Shown here piece after piece: positions 46,543 to 64,000 of a DNA stretch of 64,000 nt (position 1 is its first letter; every line of letters starts with the position of its first letter). The notes under the pieces were generated by a model. The model saw nothing but the letters and a program-made list of their open reading frames with translations. It did not search any database and was not told where the DNA came from. Source of the stretch: Halichondria panicea. Lineage: Eukaryota > Porifera > Demospongiae > Suberitida > Halichondriidae. The position numbers and the translations under genes are program-made. The stretch spans positions 8,280,839-8,344,838 of the forward strand of contig NC_087379.1 of the NCBI RefSeq assembly GCF_963675165.1, given 5' to 3'.

Positions 46543-48132
46543 ATGGAGGAGACCCAACAACAGTCCAGTGTTGCCCCATCTCTCATCGGCTGTGGAGCTT
46601 TGGAACAGTTTCTGTTGTTGGCCAAGACAGCGCGTGGTCCGGCTGTCATTGAGCTAGTCCAGCAAGCACTGGATGCACCTGGTGTGTATGTGTTTGGGGA
46701 GCTGCTAGCCAGCGAGTGTGTCAAGGAGATGGCCTGTGATGAGGAGGGGGCCAAGTCTGCCCGACTATTGGAACTGTTTGCGTACGGAACATACACTGAC
46801 TACAAAAGCGAGTTATTTATTATGACCACTCAAAGTTAATGATGTTAAAACTGTTTCTTTCTTTGAGAATGGAACATGTTTGTGCTACATGATGAAATGT
46901 ATTTTAATATGATTTCTTGCAGATAATGCGGCTATTTTACCGTCCCTCACCCAGACACAGCTCATGAAGCTCAAGCATCTTACAATCATCTCGTTGGCCT
47001 CTAAATGTCCAGTAAGCCACAGCTGTGTGTCCCCATAATGTGGAATAATTCTGTCTCTTCTAATTAAAGATGATTCCTTATTCAACGCTGTTGCAAGAAT
47101 TGGATATTACTGATCTACGAGAGTTAGAGGTATTGAGTACCATAATTAAGCTGTCTTGTTTACTGAGTTTTTTTCTCCCAGGATTTGATTATCGATGCCA
47201 TCTACGCTGGCATAATTCAAGCCAAGTTAGACCAGAAAAATTCACAAGTAAGTACATGGTGTAATACTGTACGTACGTCAGTTACTATGGTTACCTCTTC
47301 TGCCAGCTCCAAGTCGAATGTTTCATAGGACGGGACATTAAAGTTGAGAGTATAGCATCAATGGTGGATAAACTAGAGAGCTGGTCAGTAGGTTATAATT
47401 ATGTGATCATACACTTCAGCCTGCACCTAAAACAGTGTCATTCCTCACACATACACATACCCAATAAAGTACCAATTCCCACATGTAGTGAGTACATTAG
47501 GTTACCCTCACCCCACACACCTTACACACCATGTGCCCTCACCCCACACACCTTACACACCATGTGCCCTCACCCCACACACCTTACACACCATGTGCCC
47601 TCACCCCACATACCTTATTGTACCCTAATAAGAGCATTTGATAACCATCCATAACCCAATCACACACTCAGGTGTTCCAACTGTGGCAATGTGCTATCAG
47701 CCATGGAGGAACAGATGCAGAGAGCTAACCAACTCAAGGTAGAGGGCAATAAAGAAAGAGACAGACATGACCAAGACGTGAAGCAGTTGCGGCAGTCCCT
47801 CAAGATGTCAGGAGGAGGGGAGGGAGATGAAGATATGAAGGAATTCGCTGATCACGTCACGTCAGGGCCAAGGAAGAAAGGGTGAGGGTTCTACAATCAT
47901 AGTTAGCATACTCAGACATAGGTTTGTGATGCTTTAGTATGCATCAGCACAAAGCTTGACCATCATATAATGATGTATGTCCACCTACATGTACACCTAT
48001 AGCATATCATGTATCGACTTCACTAACTGCTTTCCTATCACACACATGCACACACCCACACCCACACCCCACACACACACACACCCACTCAGACTCAGAG
48101 GCAGTGCTGGAAACAAAATTGGCCGGAAATAA
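46543..48132 (+). CDS. COPS7: COP9 signalosome complex subunit 7
   Basis: Seven exons (46543-46807, 46923-47011, 47070-47129, 47182-47247, 47307-47383, 47672-47881, 48093-48132) join to about 268 aa; human COPS7B is 264. The COP9 signalosome removes NEDD8 from cullin-RING ligases, and CSN7 is a PCI-domain scaffold subunit. Family landmarks: [66 protein letters not shown]. The C-terminal tail ends [13 protein letters not shown], matching the KGLRGSA tail of vertebrate CSN7. Intron 1 appears to use a GC donor (ACAAAA|GCGAGT) because only that join keeps the frame. The stop codon lies within GAAATAAACC, so the poly(A) hexamer AATAAA overlaps the end of the CDS. One gene stands for the vertebrate 7A/7B pair. 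Confidence 0.94.
47503..47620 (+). repeat. 30 bp tandem repeat in COPS7 intron 5
   Basis: Nearly four copies of CCCTCACCCCACACACCTTA followed by CACACCATGTG. The repeat lies wholly inside the intron and contains no AG acceptor. Confidence 0.85.
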
Positions 48133-48177
48133 ACCTCTCATTATAACTATATTTGTTGTAAAATTATATAATATTCG

Positions 48178-48183
48178 TTTTAT
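48178..48183 (-). terminator. Candidate poly(A) signal of the SLC45-like gene
   Basis: TTTATT on the plus strand is AATAAA on the minus strand, about 70 nt past the SLC45-like stop and 46 nt beyond the COPS7 stop. The two convergent transcripts therefore end nearly on top of each other. Confidence 0.45.
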
Positions 48184-48253
48184 TCTCATGCACGATAATA
48201 ATATAATTGTACTGTTGTCTGTTGTGTTCAAGTTTATGACATTTTTGAATAAT

Positions 48254-49900
48254 TCATGATTCTGAGAAATTGCTAATGTTAAAAACCAGAAAAATAGAAC
48301 CTATGAGTTGAACTGTAAATAAGACAAAGATGATAACTTTGGACGTACCAAACAACTGAATCAGATTGCCAAGAGACAGACCGAGCACAAACTGAGCTAG
48401 GAAGATAGCTATGAACAGGAAGGACACTGTCATTCCAACTTTGCTAGCAGAGGATTTGCTTTGTGACCGCAAAATTCGCCCACTTCTCTGTATGGAAAAA
48501 ATAGGGAGGAACATAATTAAAAACATGAGCAAATGCTGTGTCCTAGGGCAATAATTATTAACAATTGCCAAAAAGGTCACCATAATTATTAGAAGCCACC
48601 TAAAAATAGTCACCCTAGAAGCCAAAATCACATTCTAAGAAACAACGTCCACGTACCACAGATGCTACCAGCTTGTAATAGATCTAGGGTCATGATACAT
48701 GTACGATCTGAACCGTACCTCGAAGTCAGAGGCCAGGGTGAAGGACACACAGCTCATGCCAGTGTAGAGCAGGCCAGTGGTGACGGACACCATCACTGCA
48801 GTGTAGAGGTTTGGTAGGAACAATGCAACCATAATCACAACAAGGTGAAGGAGAAATGTAAACAAAGATAAAGCTTTCAAAGTGATCTTGTATCTGTCCA
48901 ACAACAAATCAACAGCAATTGAGAAAACGAAGGAAGACCCACTACACACTGTCAGACAAGCACATCCGACCAACACTCCCTCATCGTATAAATTCCGCAA
49001 ATTCGTATCATCTGAATTAGCGACTCCTCCATAAATAACACTCCCAACATACTCAGTGAAGAAGAGGTAGAATGTACTTGCAGAGAAATAGCCCAAAAAA
49101 GTGAACATCCAGAGAACGAAAAATGGAAAAGACATGTTTTTAACAAATGAAGCAGCTTCTCCAATATTCGAACAACACTCCTTCAACTTATCAATACTTG
49201 AGCAGCACTGACAACTACTGATAACAGTCTCTAGTTGTGTATCATTGCCTTCTCTTAGCGCCCGTGTCTCCTTCTCGTTTACACTTAGAACTGTAAACAA
49301 GAGACTCACAAGAAACAAAACAGCGGTAACACCAAACACGATCTTTGATTGGGTCTCGAAACTATCGCCCAATTCTCCACCGAATCTCTTCCAAGGAATG
49401 GCTGAAAACACACCGCCTAGTGTAGCACCAACATCCATTACAATTGTGTACATCAAATTACCTCTTTTCGTTCGTTCTTTCGAGAGAGAATCAAGCAAAT
49501 ACGTTCGACACGGGCTCTGTATCGCGTCTAGACAGAAATCCATAATTACAAACACGATCAAAGTGTACATGACAAGTATAGAGTTACTCCCTATATCCAC
49601 ACCATAGGGGAACATAGCTAGTCCCACTACAGTCACAATCCCTAGCAACAAAATGAACGGCCTTCTCCTGCCCCAGGAGCAGGTGCATTTATCACTAGCA
49701 GAGCCCAGGTAGCCCTGGAACACTATCCCCAGGAGAGGGCTCACAGACCACATCAGTGTAGCATAGCGTTCCTGCAGTCCCGTCTTCAAGAGGATAGGAG
49801 TGCCATAGCCAGCCTCCACAGCGTAGGCGAACTCCACTGCGAATATGGTCGAAGAGAGAGCGATTATCCTCCACCAGGCCGGCCATCCTGGTTTAGACAT
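48254..49900 (-). CDS. SLC45-like major facilitator (sugar/H+ symporter family)
   Basis: Two exons (48719-49900 and 48254-48487) give about 471 aa starting MSKPGWPAWWRII. Twelve hydrophobic segments are expected, and the first ten lie in exon 1. The loop motif SDKCTCSWGRRRPFILLLGI carries the RRRPF signature of the SLC45/plant sucrose-symporter (GPH) group. EFAYAVEAGYGTPILLKTG in TM1-loop1 and FCLDAIQSPCRTYLLDSL in TM4 are also typical. SLC45 proteins are plasma or organelle membrane sucrose/glucose-proton symporters or melanosomal carriers; substrate and location cannot be decided here. A cysteine-rich segment (SSCQCCSSIDKLKECC) sits in the central loop. It is shorter than most vertebrate SLC45s, mainly in the loop and tail. 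Its start lies 148 bp from the CFAP74 stop, on the same strand. Confidence 0.9.
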
Positions 49901-50048
49901 CTGACACACACAGAGAGCTAGCTAGATCACATCTATTCAATAATAATCACCGTCGCAGTTTAATAATTGTAGATTTACCACAACAGAAGTGACAGAATGG
50001 CAGATTAGGTGACAACTATGCAGCTAATGAAATTCTATAGCTAGCTAG

Positions 50049-61905
<11,857 letters not shown>

Positions 61906-62052
61906 GGCTAGTCTGGCTGCAAACGTCTGCTGCTAGTTTATGTTTCCATGCTAACCAGGTGTGTGTGTGTGAGCCCCTCCCCCTTTATCTCTAACCTCAC
62001 CCACGTGGCATATTGTATCAAGGGTAGAGAGCTAGAGACAGATGTCTTCATC
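61906..62052. promoter_or_regulatory. Compact divergent promoter region of CFAP74 (-) and SCO1 (+)
   Basis: Only 147 bp lie between the two start codons, and they must hold both 5' UTRs and core promoters. A CCACGTGGC E-box-like palindrome (about 62002-62010) lies in it. I see no TATA box. Confidence 0.5.
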
Positions 62053-63611
62053 ATGAGTATATACTGCTCACGGCTTGTCTGGACCGCCAGCAGACTTACC
62101 AGAGTAAGCGATTATCATCCAAGAGTCTGTATGAGCTGTGTCCATTGTACAGGTTCAACTATGTACTGTTGGGCGTCTAGTCAGCACACGATACCACCAC
62201 TCGAGATCAGTGCTGCTGCAACCACACTACTCTAGTCTCACGTCTAAACCAAGTGTCAGGGGAGATATCCTGTGTAGACGAAGCTTAGCAACAAACGCTG
62301 ACAAGAGAGGGGTGAGTGTAGTGTTCATTTCATCACTTAATCAATTCTGTCTCTCTCTCTCTAGCCTGTGTCATGGCTGTCCTTTGCTCTGGTGATGGTG
62401 GCAGGAGGAGCTATCGTGTTGTATGTAAGAATGATCAAGAGGGAGAAGGAGGAACGTAAGGCCTGCTAGCTCACCTGTTAATGTTAAATGTCCCATACTT
62501 GCCTCACCCCCCCCCCACACACACACACACCCACACAGTGGCTAAACAGAAGAAGGTCCAATCGATGGGCAAGGCTGCTCTCGGAGGTCCCTTCTCTCTC
62601 ATCGATTTCAATGGGGAACGGAAGACAGACAAGGACTTCCTGGGTCAGTGGGTGCTACTCTACTTTGGATTCACTTTCTGTCCCGACATTTGTCCTGATG
62701 AGCTGGAGAAAATGGCCACAGTGGTCGACGAAGTTGGTGAGTAGCCAGTGCATATGCTAGTACTGTTACGGCTATTAGTTTTACTTTGATTTGATTTGTA
62801 TTTTTTTCTTTCTCAGGGAAAATGGATGGTCTGTTTCAGATACAGCCGCTGTTTATCACTGTGGACCCTGAGAGAGACACTGCCACTGTCATGAAAGAGT
62901 ACCTAAAAGGTATTTAATTGTTGAATAGTCTGGCAACAACTCCACAATGATGTGTTAAAGTTAACACTAATGCCATGCAGTTAAAAAGTGAAGGTTTGCA
63001 GATTTCCTTGACTACACTCTAAGCCTGTTGTTGTGTTCTAATAATATTGTCTTGTGTGCAGAGTTCCATCCTCGGCTGCTGGGGATGACTGGAACTAAAG
63101 AGGAGCTCCACGAAGCTGCCAAGTCTTACAGGGTCTACTACAGTGTGGGACCTGCAGACTCTGACAATGACTATCTGGTAAGAGGAGGGTTCATGTCGTG
63201 GCTTCAATTAGAAGCCTTGCAATCTGCAATTAAGCTTAGCCTTGGGATCGAACTTCATGTTGTACCCGCCACCTTGTCTTATAAGGAATTTTTGTGCAGT
63301 AGTTGGTATAGTGGATTCAGATTGCAGAATCACAAGTGGCCAAAATAACTGTGCTGAATATGAATATCTAGCAATCTAAATTGTGGTTTTGCTGTTTGGC
63401 AATTCTCTATTGCAAGTGCTGCAATCCGCTGTCTGTGTACTTACACCTCTCTCATAGTAACATCTCCTCCCTGCAGGTGGACCACACCATCATCATGTAC
63501 CTGGTGAGTCCTGACGGGAGCTTTGTGGACTACTTTGGACAGAATCGCACGGCCCAAGAGATTACAGCCACCATAGCCAATCACATGCTCAAGCACAAAC
63601 ACACAAAGTAG
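62053..63611 (+). CDS. SCO1: SCO1/2 cytochrome c oxidase assembly protein
   Basis: Seven exons (62053-62103, 62153-62311, 62365-62455, 62539-62736, 62817-62909, 63062-63177, 63477-63611) give about 280 aa. SCO proteins sit in the mitochondrial inner membrane facing the intermembrane space and deliver copper to the CuA site of COX2. The N-terminus is Arg/Ser-rich without acids ([17 protein letters not shown]), a good mitochondrial presequence. One transmembrane helix follows ([19 protein letters not shown]). The thioredoxin-like domain has the copper-binding pair Cys147/Cys151 in [15 protein letters not shown] and the third ligand His239 in VDHTIIMYL. The tail [12 protein letters not shown] is typical. 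The first intron is only 49 bp; this start was chosen because it is in phase and supplies the presequence. The single gene cannot be called SCO1 versus SCO2 with certainty. Confidence 0.95.
63372..63430. repeat. Short interspersed repeat, copy 2
   Basis: GGTTTTGCTGTTTGGCAATT followed by CTCTATTGCAAGTGC matches 10049-10105 with about two changes. It is in the last SCO1 intron. Confidence 0.6.
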
Positions 63612-63781
63612 TGGAACTGTTATAAAAGTCATTCAATGTCTCAATAACAAATGCTGCTCTGAAATTACATATTTTTGAACAATGAATTTAATTATCTTGC
63701 AGTATATGGGAAGGGTGGGGCTGCATGTCTGTTTTGCAAGCTAGACTGTGGAGTACACACCCTTAGAACTATATAAGAGCA

Positions 63782-64000
63782 ATGGCTACTATAGTTGGAT
63801 TTGATTGTGAGTTCCTGGAGCCTCCACCTGATGTTCTCCAGACAGAGTGTCCTGTTTGTCTCCAGATCATTAGAGAGCCCCACCAGGTCACATGCTGTGG
63901 AAAGAAGTATTGTGCATCATGTATCCAGTGTGTTCAGGACAGTAACAGTTCTTGTCCAACTTGCAAGGCTGAACTTTTCCATAGCTTCCTTGACAAAGGA
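63782..64000 (+). CDS. TRAF-like RING protein, 5' part, runs off the window
   Basis: The open frame starts [19 protein letters not shown] and enters a RING-type module (CPVCLQIIREPHQVTCCG, CASCIQ, CPTC). It is clearly paralogous to the copies at 1-309 and 5066-6256 and is still open at the last base. At the canonical RING His position it has Lys (CCGKKYC). The zinc-finger, coiled-coil and MATH-like parts would lie beyond the window. It begins only 170 bp after the SCO1 stop. Confidence 0.87.
   Translation, partial: MATIVGFDCEFLEPPPDVLQTECPVCLQIIREPHQVTCCGKKYCASCIQCVQDSNSSCPTCKAELFHSFLDKG

Overview
This window is nuclear DNA of a metazoan, most likely a demosponge. Genes are intron-rich, with short GT-AG introns, and are packed on both strands with small intergenic gaps. 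Introns carry CA/GT microsatellites, minisatellites and small inverted-repeat elements. The content fits a sponge: animal one-carbon, chromatin, condensin, ciliary and mitochondrial genes sit beside cAMP-receptor-like GPCRs, a Death-domain protein and several intronless TRAF-like proteins. The sponge assignment is an inference from gene types and architecture. Exon boundaries were read by eye from splice signals, reading phase and family similarity, and may be off by 1-2 bases.

Layout. 1-309 (-): 3'-truncated TRAF-like RING gene. 791-2181 (-): Death-domain protein. 2509-9779 (-): MTHFR in 9 exons, with a complete intronless TRAF-like gene (5066-6256) nested in intron 4. 10337-12040 (-), 12277-13600 (+) and 13817-15171 (+): three cAMP-receptor-like GPCRs, the last two a tandem pair. 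15878-24580 (-): atrophin/RERE-like corepressor in 18 exons. 25127-40608 (+): condensin subunit SMC4 in 24 exons. 41043-42800 (-): a fourth cAMP-receptor-like GPCR. 43110-44464 (+): snurportin-1. 44717-46340 (-): UBE2J2-like ER E2. 46543-48132 (+): COP9 signalosome subunit 7. 48254-49900 (-): SLC45-like sugar transporter. 50049-61905 (-): cilia protein CFAP74 in 26 exons, hosting a nested intronless ubiquitin-like/ADP-ribosyltransferase-like gene (54871-55857). 62053-63611 (+): SCO1 copper chaperone. 63782-64000 (+): 5' end of another TRAF-like gene.

Several neighbours are head-to-head with 147-546 bp between start codons (RERE/SMC4, GPCR/SNUPN, UBE2J2/COPS7, CFAP74/SCO1), so shared promoters are likely. 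Most genes are housekeeping genes from unrelated pathways; only the GPCR cluster and the dispersed TRAF-like family look like local expansion.

The most unusual signals are: (i) five exon-intron junctions, one in MTHFR and four in SMC4, whose splice site plus adjoining exon bases has become the repeat unit of a tandem array; (ii) the nested gene joining a ubiquitin-like fold to a PARP/ART-like C-terminus; (iii) a family of roughly 230-320 bp foldback elements, four copies in CFAP74 introns, with a diverged sister family in RERE and SMC4 introns; (iv) TA-flanked and CAGGG-type miniature inverted-repeat elements.
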